Assembly: GCA_045124505.1 (NCBI GenBank)
Contig: JBGVLZ010000086.1
Coordinates: 90,702 to 154,701, forward strand
DNA length: 64,000 nucleotides
Direction of reading: 5' to 3'
Source: RGIG7213 sp045124505
Lineage (GTDB): Bacteria > Bacillota > Clostridia > Oscillospirales > CAG-272
In this document: piece after piece, positions 1-6,032 of the stretch
Layout of the letters: every line of letters begins with the position of its first letter
Numbering within the stretch: the stretch's first letter is position 1
Notes under the pieces: generated by a model
Databases searched by the model: none
Told to the model about the DNA's origin: nothing
What the model saw: only the letters and a program-made list of their open reading frames with translations
Translations under genes and position numbers: made by a program

Positions 1-1250
1 AGTCCTGACAGTATTTCTCCCACCCGTTTACCCGGCTTTACTCCGAGAGAAATAATATCCCCTCCGTCAACTTTAAGATCCCGCACGGTAAGGGCTGTGC
101 CTTCTTTAACAATTTCCGATGCCATATCGTGCACACGGTTCTGATTTTCAAGTCTGTAGTAAAACTTCGGACTTTGTGACAGTATATCTGCTTTCTGCAG
201 TTTGAGCAGATCAAAGAAAAATTCTTCTCCATGCTTTGCCAACAGCTTTTTTATCCTCACACGCTCCGGCTTTATTCTGACATCGTGGTATTTTACAAGC
301 TTGCAAACACTGTCACAAAGCTTATTTGAGGCTTTCAGCGATCTTAGTGTTGCAAAAGCTATCGCCTCACTTGCATCGGGATGTCCTTTATAGTGTGAAA
401 CACCGTCATTATCCGTGGTTCTTTTTAAAGGCTTGCCTGTATCGTGAAGCAGGGCGGCAAGTCTTAAATGAAGCTCGGGCGGAGAGTACGAAACACAGTT
501 TGCCGTATGCTCATAAAGCTCAAAACAATGATTGTAATTATTCTGGTCATATCCGTCTATACGCTGTAAGCACGGCACGGCTGATGTCATTACATCACGG
601 TATTTCATAAGCACACGCTTTACACCGTCGCCGCACAAAAGACGGCATATTTCGGAAAACACACGCTCACTTGAAAGTCCCTCAAGCTTTGAGGAATACT
701 GATGCACCGCACTTTCGGTTTCAGCTGACAGCTCAAAATCAAGCTGGGAGGAAAAACGCACGGCACGAAGCACACGCAGTCGGTCCTCTTCGAACCTTTT
801 TGCAGGCTCGCCAACGCATTTTATTGTTTTTGCATTTATATCACCGATTCCGCCGTACGGATCTATATATCCTGTTTTTTCGCTGTATGCAACAGCGTTC
901 ATCGTAAAATCACGTCTTGCAAGATCTTCTTCGATCGTTTTGGCATACGTGATACTGTCAGGGTGTCTGCCGTCGGCATATCCCGTTTCGGCACGGAATG
1001 TTGTTACCTCCGCCGACATATCTCCATCAAAAAGCACCGTTACGGTGCCGAATTTTTTTCCGAGTGTTGCGACTGTTTCTTCTTTAAATATTCTTTCCGT
1101 TTCCTCAGCAGGTGCCGAGGTGGTAATATCATAATCGTTAACTTTTCTGCCCATAATGCTGTCACGCACAGCTCCGCCTACGATATACGCTTCATATCCG
1201 TTATCGTTAAGCCTTTTTAAAATACGGGCGATCCCTTCGGGGACAAACAA
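1..1250 (-). CDS. cca: CCA-adding tRNA nucleotidyltransferase with HD domain, C-terminus beyond window
   Basis: Adds or repairs the 3' CCA end of tRNA in the cytoplasm. Translating the minus strand from 1250 gives an open frame to the window edge (416 codons visible). Residues 25-30 read GGAVRD, the class II nucleotidyltransferase signature, followed by NDYDITTSA with the metal-binding Asp pair (39 and 41). RRDFTMNA, a conserved block of the PcnB/Cca family, lies near residue 110, and an HD-type motif LLHDTGKP near residue 268. An in-frame stop (TAA) lies just upstream and no ATG is available, so the start is most likely TTG at 1250, with GGAG about 10 bases ahead. The C-terminus is missing only because the window ends. 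A poly(A) polymerase of the same superfamily is possible but less likely in a Firmicute. Confidence 0.9.
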   Translation of the reverse strand, partial: MFVPEGIARILKRLNDNGYEAYIVGGAVRDSIMGRKVNDYDITTSAPAEETERIFKEETVATLGKKFGTVTVLFDGDMSAEVTTFRAETGYADGRHPDSITYAKTIEEDLARRDFTMNAVAYSEKTGYIDPYGGIGDINAKTIKCVGEPAKRFEEDRLRVLRAVRFSSQLDFELSAETESAVHQYSSKLEGLSSERVFSEICRLLCGDGVKRVLMKYRDVMTSAVPCLQRIDGYDQNNYNHCFELYEHTANCVSYSPPELHLRLAALLHDTGKPLKRTTDNDGVSHYKGHPDASEAIAFATLRSLKASNKLCDSVCKLVKYHDVRIKPERVRIKKLLAKHGEEFFFDLLKLQKADILSQSPKFYYRLENQNRVHDMASEIVKEGTALTVRDLKVDGGDIISLGVKPGKRVGEILSG

Positions 1251-1282
1251 TAAATACTCACTCCATTACAGTTACTTTTATA

Positions 1283-1312
1283 ATTTTATCACGTTTTTCC
1301 CTTTTTTGTCAA
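1283..1312 (-). promoter_or_regulatory. Promoter of the cca gene
   Basis: On the minus strand TTGACA (1307-1312) and TAAAAT (1283-1288) are separated by 18 bases, about 33 bases ahead of the TTG start. The site is read by eye only. Confidence 0.55.
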
Positions 1313-1431
1313 CATCAAACGGAAATATTTAAAAAAATATTGAAAATTTTGTCCTTTGCAGGATGCGTGCATAAAAACCGTACACACGTAAAAAAATAAT
1401 ATCGGTATCACTTAATAAAAGAGGTTTTGAA

Positions 1432-1641
1432 ATGAAAGAAAAATTTTCGGAAATTATGTCAGGACTCAAAAAGCCTGCACTGACTGTTCACAGCGAAAAC
1501 GGCTGTACAATAACCGTAATAGGTATAACGCTTGTATTTCTTATAATAGCATTTCATATTATAATGTGCAAAATGCATTCGTTCTGCACAAAATGCAAGG
1601 TAAAGAAAGCAAAAGAAAACAATACGTGTCAGTGCGAATGA
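1432..1641 (+). CDS. Small single-span membrane protein with cysteine-rich tail (69 aa)
   Basis: I do not recognise this protein. The first 30 residues are polar, residues about 28-47 form one hydrophobic segment (ITVIGITLVFLIIAFHIIMC), and the tail is lysine-rich with several cysteines (MCKMHSFCTKCKVKKAKEN, then CQC near the end). Such a tail could bind metal or be acylated; that is inference. An AGAGG motif lies 8 bases before the ATG, and a hairpin terminator follows the stop codon, so it looks like a stand-alone unit. It lies between divergent cca and the convergent ABC transporter genes. No homologue can be named from sequence alone. Confidence 0.6.
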   Translation: MKEKFSEIMSGLKKPALTVHSENGCTITVIGITLVFLIIAFHIIMCKMHSFCTKCKVKKAKENNTCQCE

Positions 1642-1646
1642 ATACA

Positions 1647-1674
1647 AAACGGGTCGGTTTTCACCAACCCGTTT
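1647..1674. terminator. Bidirectional intrinsic terminator
   Basis: Inverted repeat AAACGGGT / ACCCGTTT with an inner GGT/ACC pair. It sits between the converging ends of the small membrane protein gene (+, stop at 1641) and the ABC permease gene (-, stop at 1682). Confidence 0.6.
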
Positions 1675-1681
1675 ACATATA

Positions 1682-2851
1682 TCATTTTCTGAACATGATC
1701 TTTTCAGAGCCGAACATCTTTGTTAAAGCAAATACACCTACACCGGCGTATGCAATATTACAAACACTTGATATCATTATATTTACGACGTTGACACTGA
1801 GGGAAAATACCTCGCTTAAGCAAAGTGAGCTGTTATAAAGCGGTATAAAATACATATATACGGCATTTCCGCTTTCGGCATCGGTAATTGATGACAAAAG
1901 TCCGACAGCCATCGCAAGCATCATAAAGGGTGTTGCGAACATCTGCGCTTCTTTTACTGTATTTGCATATGTGGAAATGATAGACATCAATGTAATAATG
2001 AATATTACACTTGAAAGAATTATCAAGGCTATCATTATGTAATCCTTCACTGTATACACAGATGAAAGATCAACACCGCTTCCTTCCATGAGATTCGGCA
2101 AGGCAATAAGTGTACCTATAACACTTGATGCACCGCTTATAAGCGCAATAATGGAAAGTGAGAATATTTTGCCGAGTGCAATTTTTGTTCTTGAAACAGG
2201 TGTAACAAGAAGCGTTGCCATCGTTCCCCTTTCTTTTTCACCTGCAATAGCCTCAGGAGTTATCGCACTTGCACCTGTAAACAGGAGCATCAGAAGAAGC
2301 ATGGGCATGAGCATTGAATAAAACATCGCCGCAATATCCTCTTGACTTGCAAGGTCATAAACCGTGTCGGGGTTTGCGTTTACGTCAAATTTATTTACAA
2401 GCGATCCTTCGTAAGCATCAAGCACGGAATACACCGCTGTGTATGCCTGGGAGGAATTTACAGATGATGAATTATAAAACACCTGAACATCGGGGGCTTT
2501 TCCCTGTAAAAGATCGTAGCTCATTACAGATGCATCAAAGTTTTCGGAGAATATCAGAAGAACATCCGCATAATTTTCTGTAATATCTTTTTTAGCTTCT
2601 TCAATATCCGTAACTTCGGTTATCTCAGCACCGACCGTTTCAAGCATTCCTTTTATAATGTCGGAGCTGTTAACGGTAAGCACCACGGGCACATGGTCTT
2701 CATCAACTCCAAGTGCATCATCCATAAGTCCGCCCATAAGGCTGTACATCACGTATATAAGGATACCGGGGAGGAAAAGCGTAGCTACCATGCGCTTGTC
2801 TGTGAGGAAACGGACAAGCTCTTTTTTCATTATCGTCAGTATATCTTTCAT
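1682..2851 (-). CDS. ABC-2 type exporter permease, NatB-like
   Basis: Membrane subunit of an ABC exporter of the NatB/COG1668 type (389 aa). It has the expected architecture: an N-terminal membrane helix at about residues 22-42 (ATLFLPGILIYVMYSLMGG), a large extracytoplasmic domain of about 130 residues, then five or six hydrophobic segments from about residue 180 to the end. The stretch ITPEAIAGEKERGTMATLLV is the conserved cytoplasmic loop motif (EKExGT) of this family. It overlaps the upstream ATPase gene by 4 bases (ATGA), so the two are translationally coupled. Substrate is unknown; NatB proteins have been linked to sodium or peptide/antibiotic export. A terminator at 1647-1674 follows. 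Confidence 0.85.
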   Translation of the reverse strand: MKDILTIMKKELVRFLTDKRMVATLFLPGILIYVMYSLMGGLMDDALGVDEDHVPVVLTVNSSDIIKGMLETVGAEITEVTDIEEAKKDITENYADVLLIFSENFDASVMSYDLLQGKAPDVQVFYNSSSVNSSQAYTAVYSVLDAYEGSLVNKFDVNANPDTVYDLASQEDIAAMFYSMLMPMLLLMLLFTGASAITPEAIAGEKERGTMATLLVTPVSRTKIALGKIFSLSIIALISGASSVIGTLIALPNLMEGSGVDLSSVYTVKDYIMIALIILSSVIFIITLMSIISTYANTVKEAQMFATPFMMLAMAVGLLSSITDAESGNAVYMYFIPLYNSSLCLSEVFSLSVNVVNIMISSVCNIAYAGVGVFALTKMFGSEKIMFRK

Positions 2852-3654
2852 CTTTCGCCTACCACCTTATCGTAAATTTCAAAGAATCTTTCTTCAAGAC
2901 TTACACCGCCGCAAAGTGATTCAAGGCTGTCCTGCGCCACCATTTTTCCGTCGATTATAATACCTACACGGTCACAAAGCTTTTCGGCAAGCGAAAAGAT
3001 ATGGGTTGAAAGAATTATGGTCTTTCCGTCTTCCTTCAATTTCACAAGAAAATCCGTGACGACCTTGGCGGTTATAACGTCAAGTCCGTTTGTCGGTTCG
3101 TCAAATATAATGATGTCGGGATCGTGCGCAAGGGCAACAACAAGCGATGCCTTCTGCTTCATACCCGTTGAAAGATTGCCGACCTTTACGTGGGCAAAAT
3201 CATTTATACCAAAGCTGTTAAAAAGCTTTTCTTTTCTTTGTTTTGTCTGTTCTTCCGTCATTCCGTGGAGATTTGCGAAGAAGTTGAACATATAGTCAAC
3301 GGAGAAAAAGTCCTCCAGCTTGAGCTCGCTTGTAAGAAATCCTATTTTTCCTCTGACACGTGCGGGATCTTTCACAATGCTTACACCGTCAACAAATGCA
3401 TCACCCGAATCGGGTTTGATAAGTGTTGCAAGCATACGGAGCGTCGTCGTTTTTCCTGCACCGTTAGAGCCCAACAGTCCGTATATTTCGCCTCTTTTTA
3501 CCGAGAACGAAACGCTGTCTGCGGCATGAACTGTTTTTCTTTTTGTTTTTTCGATCTTTTGCTGCTTTGATGAAAGCTTGAAGCTTTTGTCAAGCCCTCT
3601 TACGTCAATGGCATATTCAGCTGCCGTAGTATTATTTGTAAATATTTTTATCAC
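2848..3654 (-). CDS. ABC exporter ATP-binding protein, NatA-like
   Basis: ATPase subunit for the permease encoded directly downstream (268 aa). Walker A is GSNGAGKTT (about residues 63-71), the ABC signature is LSTGMKQK, Walker B is IIIFDEPTNGLD and the H-loop is STHIFS. The order matches NatA (COG4555). A 35-residue N-terminal extension rich in Lys and Gln precedes the ABC core. The start is GTG at 3654, only a few bases after an AAAGG motif; the tight spacing makes the exact start uncertain. Transcription probably begins inside a dyad-rich promoter (3663-3714), so expression looks repressor-controlled, but no adjacent GntR or TetR gene is visible in the window. Confidence 0.88.
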   Translation of the reverse strand: MIKIFTNNTTAAEYAIDVRGLDKSFKLSSKQQKIEKTKRKTVHAADSVSFSVKRGEIYGLLGSNGAGKTTTLRMLATLIKPDSGDAFVDGVSIVKDPARVRGKIGFLTSELKLEDFFSVDYMFNFFANLHGMTEEQTKQRKEKLFNSFGINDFAHVKVGNLSTGMKQKASLVVALAHDPDIIIFDEPTNGLDVITAKVVTDFLVKLKEDGKTIILSTHIFSLAEKLCDRVGIIIDGKMVAQDSLESLCGGVSLEERFFEIYDKVVGER

Positions 3655-3662
3655 TGCCTTTC

Positions 3663-3714
3663 AAACTGTATATATACAGTGTATACAGTTTTGTCGAATT
3701 TGTCAAGTACCTAT
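3663..3714 (-). promoter_or_regulatory. Promoter overlapped by nested operator palindromes (natAB-like operon)
   Basis: On the minus strand TTGACA (3703-3708 region) is followed after about 17 bases by TACACT. The -10 region lies inside an inverted repeat with arms AAACTGTATA (3663-3672) and TATACAGTTT (3682-3691) spaced by 9 bases. Nested within it is a perfect 16-base palindrome ACTGTATATATACAGT (3665-3680). A dimeric repressor bound here would block RNA polymerase. The regulator is not identifiable from the window. Confidence 0.6.
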
Positions 3715-3742
3715 GCAAAAAAATATGATTTAATCAAAAAAC

Positions 3743-3770
3743 AATGCGGATACCGGCCGATATCCGCATT
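3743..3770 (-). terminator. Terminator of the 26-aa peptide gene
   Basis: Perfect 10-bp inverted repeat AATGCGGATA / TATCCGCATT with an 8-base loop. On the minus strand it is followed by GTTTTTTG. It lies about 24 bases after the stop of the micro-peptide gene at 3794. Confidence 0.75.
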
Positions 3771-3793
3771 TTATCGTTCTTTAAAAAACGTGC

Positions 3794-3874
3794 TTATCTC
3801 CAACGGAGATAAATTTCCACAGCTGTAGCGCCGCAATACAATGCAGTAGCACCGATTAACCAACTTGCCAACAT
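3794..3874 (-). CDS. 26-aa hydrophobic micro-protein divergent from XRE regulator
   Basis: A 26-codon reading frame beginning MLASWLIGATALYCG and ending EIYLRWR. About 20 hydrophobic residues are followed by a short basic end, as in a single-pass membrane peptide. Support for translation is strong: AAAGGAGG lies 11 bases ahead of the ATG, a consensus promoter (TTGACA, 17-base spacer, TATAAT) lies 45-75 bases upstream, and a factor-independent terminator follows. The gene is transcribed divergently from an XRE-family regulator and shares its regulatory region. It could be a type I-like toxin, a secreted signalling or antimicrobial peptide, or a small modulator of a membrane protein. I do not recognise the sequence. 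Confidence 0.7.
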   Translation of the reverse strand: MLASWLIGATALYCGATAVEIYLRWR

Positions 3875-3917
3875 TGTTTCAAGTCCTCCTTTCTTTTGTA
3901 ACCTGTACAGTACTGCC

Positions 3918-3946
3918 ATTATAGCACAGAAAAAATGCATTGTCAA
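3918..3946 (-). promoter_or_regulatory. Consensus promoter of the 26-aa peptide gene
   Basis: On the minus strand TTGACA (3941-3946) and TATAAT (3918-3923) are separated by exactly 17 bases, a perfect sigma-70/SigA consensus. The -35 box lies 4 bases from the inverted repeat at 3951-3973. Confidence 0.8.
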
Positions 3947-3950
3947 TACT

Positions 3951-3973
3951 ATATGCAACATTTTATTGCATAT
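3951..3973. promoter_or_regulatory. Candidate operator between XRE regulator and peptide gene
   Basis: Perfect inverted repeat ATATGCAA - 7 bases - TTGCATAT. The half-site TTTTATTGCATA recurs as a direct repeat at 3962-3973 and 3982-3993. The second copy overlaps the -35 region of the XRE gene. The placement between two divergent promoters is what is expected of an auto-regulating XRE repressor; that the XRE protein is the ligand is inference. Confidence 0.5.
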
Positions 3974-3986
3974 AAGATGTGTTTTA

Positions 3987-4015
3987 TTGCATAGAATTAT
4001 TATATTCTATATTAT
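3987..4015 (+). promoter_or_regulatory. Promoter of the XRE regulator gene
   Basis: TTGCAT (3987-3992) and TATTAT (4010-4015) with a 17-base spacer, 23 bases ahead of the ATG at 4038. The -35 box lies within the second TTTTATTGCATA repeat, consistent with autoregulation. Confidence 0.5.
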
Positions 4016-4037
4016 AGTAAATGAAAGGATATACAAA

Positions 4038-4337
4038 ATGGAAAAGCACATAACCATACTCGGAAACAACATAAGACAAATAAGACGTGAAAAGGATCTG
4101 TCGCAAGAGGCACTTGCGGAATTTGCCGACATCAACGTAACTTTCCTCGGCAAAATTGAGCGCGGACAGGCAAACCCGACAATAGAAACGTTGATGAAAA
4201 TATCGCATGCATTCGATCTGCCCGTAACAAAACTTTTTGAATATCCTCAAAGCATATATGACACATCAAACAACGATCAAAGACTTTTGAGCTTACTTTC
4301 AGAGTACGCCGACAAAATAAAGGATTTATATAAATAA
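4038..4337 (+). CDS. XRE-family helix-turn-helix regulator (99 aa)
   Basis: DNA-binding protein with a single HTH_3 domain covering about residues 6-65. IRQIRREKDLSQEALAEFA and the recognition-helix region NVTFLGKIERGQANPTIETL are typical of Cro/C1 repressors. The last 30 residues (SNNDQRLLSLLSEYADKIKD) probably form a dimerisation or ligand-contact helix. I chose the ATG at 4038 because AAAGGAT lies 8 bases upstream; an in-frame extension to 3966 would run through the promoter and repeats. It is flanked by micro-peptide genes at 3794-3874 (divergent) and 4590-4682, so control of those peptides is its most likely job. Confidence 0.88.
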   Translation: MEKHITILGNNIRQIRREKDLSQEALAEFADINVTFLGKIERGQANPTIETLMKISHAFDLPVTKLFEYPQSIYDTSNNDQRLLSLLSEYADKIKDLYK

Positions 4338-4360
4338 TGATTAATTAAGAGGCTGTATAA

Positions 4361-4504
4361 ATATTTCCGCAGGAAATATGCGCCTGGTCCGTGGGCAGTT
4401 GACTTCGTCAACTGTGGGGGGACGGACAAGGCGCACGGAATACAAAACTATAAATGCAAACCTTTAGAGGTTACATTACCGTAGGGTCGATTCACGAATC
4501 GACC
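4361..4504 (+). repeat. Multi-hairpin intergenic repeat, copy 1
   Basis: Begins with the small hairpin ATATTTCC-GCA-GGAAATAT (4361-4379), then a large hairpin bounded by GCGCC (4380-4384) and GGCGC (4430-4434). Its outer stem is GTCCGT/ACGGAC, an inner stem CAGTTGAC/GTCAACTG, and an unpaired TGGGGGG follows the inner stem. Further on GTAGGG (4481-4486) leads into a third hairpin GGTCGATT/GAATCGACC. The same order recurs at 26329-26461 and, reversed, at 28158-28247. It fills most of the gap between the XRE gene and the 30-aa peptide terminator. Confidence 0.6.
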
Positions 4505-4551
4505 GCATAAAACAATCAAAAGCAAATCAGCCCATACCGTACAATCAGAAA

Positions 4552-4575
4552 GCGGATGCCGTTTTCGGCATCCGC
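4552..4575 (-). terminator. Terminator of the 30-aa peptide gene
   Basis: Perfect 10-bp inverted repeat GCGGATGCCG / CGGCATCCGC with a TTTT loop, 15 bases after the stop of the 30-aa gene. The T-run on the minus strand is short (TTTCTG). The stem resembles the terminator of the first micro-peptide (both contain GCGGAT). Confidence 0.6.
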
Positions 4576-4589
4576 GCGGTTGTTAATGA

Positions 4590-4682
4590 TTAACGGCCTA
4601 TCATAGAGTTCAACAGTGCAATAGGAAGCCAGACAAGAGCCATTACTCCAGCAAAAACCAATGCGCCTAAAAGTGTTGACAT
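4590..4682 (-). CDS. 30-aa hydrophobic micro-protein
   Basis: A 30-codon frame beginning MSTLLGALVFAGVMALVWLP and ending NSMIGR, almost wholly hydrophobic, so probably a single membrane helix. AAAGGAG lies 8 bases before the ATG. A near-consensus promoter (TTGACA, 17 bases, TACTAT) lies upstream and a perfect hairpin follows. The architecture copies that of the 26-aa gene 700 bases away: both promoters even share TTGTGCTA or CTGTGCTA around the -10 box. The two peptides are not alike in sequence. Function unknown; I see no signal for export or modification enzymes next to it. Confidence 0.65.
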   Translation of the reverse strand: MSTLLGALVFAGVMALVWLPIALLNSMIGR

Positions 4683-4717
4683 TATAGTTTCTCCTTTCCC
4701 ATGTAGTCTATGTGGTC

Positions 4718-4756
4718 ATAGTAGCACAAGTACAAGACTTTGTCAACACTTTAGTG
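4718..4756 (-). promoter_or_regulatory. Promoter of the 30-aa peptide gene with upstream palindrome
   Basis: On the minus strand TTGACA (4741-4746) and TACTAT (4718-4723) are 17 bases apart. The palindrome CACTAAAGTG (4747-4756) abuts the -35 box and may bind a regulator. It does not match the TTGCATA motif near the XRE gene. Confidence 0.6.
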
Positions 4757-4819
4757 ATATCTTTTTTATCATTTTGTACTATCTTTTTTTACATCAGATG
4801 TATTACCCGCATAAAATTC

Positions 4820-4847
4820 GGCAGGTTCAATGAAAATCGAACCTGCC
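4820..4847. terminator. Terminator after the PIG-L gene
   Basis: Inverted repeat GGCAGGTTC / GAACCTGCC with a 10-base loop, 9 bases past the stop codon at 4856. T-rich tails occur on both strands. Confidence 0.75.
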
Positions 4848-4855
4848 ATTTTTAT

Positions 4856-5560
4856 TTATATTTTATCTGCCGAGATGCGGACACGCTTCTGGTATTCGTT
4901 AAGTGCAAAGCACTCCGCATATTCAAATTTGCCTTCAAGCCCTCTGATGCGCTTGAGTGCGCAGTAATAATCCTTATACTTGAAGTCACGGCTGTTTACC
5001 GCAAACCAGTGTGTATCAATGGCTTTTTTCCAAAGCTCAAAGCCTTCCTTTGTTACTTCAAAATATGTATGGGGTACAAATCCGTCGGAATCCTCCCAGT
5101 TTTCAGCCATGAACGGTCCCTGTGCGTAGTGTGCGGGAAGCTCCCTTTCCACACTTCTGAGGCCTGCCAAAAACTGCGCTTCCCTTACAAGGTTACTGCA
5201 TTTGATATGGTCACGGTGCATTGAATTTTTCCAATGCGTGAGAAGCTTATTGGGTTTATATTTTCTTATTATATCGCAAAGCATATATCTTGCCGTGTCG
5301 TCATCCTGAAGATCTCCGTCAACGTAAGGAAGCACGACCGCCTCACCACCGAGCATTTCTGCAAACGCCTTTGCTTCTGCAAGCTTTTGCTCTCTGTACT
5401 GTTCAACAGTCAGGTGAGGGGGATTGCCTCTTTCTCCGCCTGTTGCGCCGACAGTTACTATCTTCCAGCCCTGCAAAGCAAGCGTTGCAAGCGTGCCGCC
5501 GCATGTAAGCTCAGCATCGCCTATATGTCCGCCTATCGCCATTATACACTTATTTTCCAT
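4856..5560 (-). CDS. PIG-L/LmbE family deacetylase-like protein
   Basis: Family members use zinc to remove acetyl groups from GlcNAc-type sugars or lincosamide/bacillithiol precursors. This 234-aa protein has the expected opening block MAIGGHIGDAELTCGGT, the TGGERGNP-type loop, and a downstream HRDH pair (in NSMHRDH) that supplies a zinc His. The usual metal/acid motif HPDD reads HIGD here: His12 and Asp15 fit the zinc ligands, but the first Asp, the general base in MshB, is Gly14. So it may belong to a divergent subgroup with altered chemistry. The start overlaps the end of the VanZ-like gene by 11 bases, so it is the last gene of the 7885-4856 operon and may modify the sugar made by the dehydratase in that operon. 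Confidence 0.82.
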   Translation of the reverse strand: MENKCIMAIGGHIGDAELTCGGTLATLALQGWKIVTVGATGGERGNPPHLTVEQYREQKLAEAKAFAEMLGGEAVVLPYVDGDLQDDDTARYMLCDIIRKYKPNKLLTHWKNSMHRDHIKCSNLVREAQFLAGLRSVERELPAHYAQGPFMAENWEDSDGFVPHTYFEVTKEGFELWKKAIDTHWFAVNSRDFKYKDYYCALKRIRGLEGKFEYAECFALNEYQKRVRISADKI

Positions 5561-6032
5561 TTTGTTTTCCCTCTTTTACCGAATATTTTTTTCTTATAAA
5601 ACGAACAAGGTAATATACGCCGCACAAAAGCACGGCACCGCATATAAATCCTGCCATATCTATCTGAACATCTCTTATCTGTCCGCTTCTTTCAGGCACA
5701 AAAAGCTGTATGCTTTCATCGGTTACAGCAGTTGTAAGTCCTAAGCCGAATACATTGAACAGCTCAGATATCTTCCGTTTGCCCGAAAGCAGATACAGAA
5801 GCATTGTTTCAACACCAAGCAGGGCAAACTCCGAAAAATGTCCTATTTTTCTTACATTCACTTCAACGCCGATACTGTCTTCAACAAAGTCAACTGCCGC
5901 TTGTATTTGTTCAGCAAACCAATCACTTTGCTGTGTGGATTCTTCACCGTTCTGAAGCGAAAAACCGAAAATCACAAAAACCGTAATTATCACCGTACAC
6001 CGCAGAAAAAGCATGATATTTTTCCGTGTCAT
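5550..6032 (-). CDS. VanZ-like family membrane protein
   Basis: Integral membrane protein of about 160 aa with four hydrophobic segments: about 5-22, 73-92 (ALLGVETMLLYLL), 104-122 and 133-152. The conserved VanZ-like core is visible as VRKIGHFSEFALLGVE (K-x-x-HF-x-E) and the C-terminal RSGQIRDVQIDMAGFICGA with the DxxxDxxG block. VanZ proteins modestly raise teicoplanin resistance; most homologues have no known role, and a cell-surface function is inferred. I chose the ATG at 6032 (AAGAGG upstream, ATGA overlap with the preceding dehydratase gene) over one 36 bases further out. Confidence 0.85.
   Translation of the reverse strand: MTRKNIMLFLRCTVIITVFVIFGFSLQNGEESTQQSDWFAEQIQAAVDFVEDSIGVEVNVRKIGHFSEFALLGVETMLLYLLSGKRKISELFNVFGLGLTTAVTDESIQLFVPERSGQIRDVQIDMAGFICGAVLLCGVYYLVRFIRKKYSVKEGKQNGK

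Noticed and set aside
3966..4037. Longer N-terminus for the XRE regulator
   Set aside because: The extension runs through the -10 box and the repeats, and ATG at 4038 has a well-spaced AAAGGAT.
4361..4434. CRISPR repeat or intrinsic terminator
   Set aside because: There are no regularly spaced identical repeats, and the large hairpin lacks a T-run; three dispersed copies with covarying stems fit an intergenic repeat family better.
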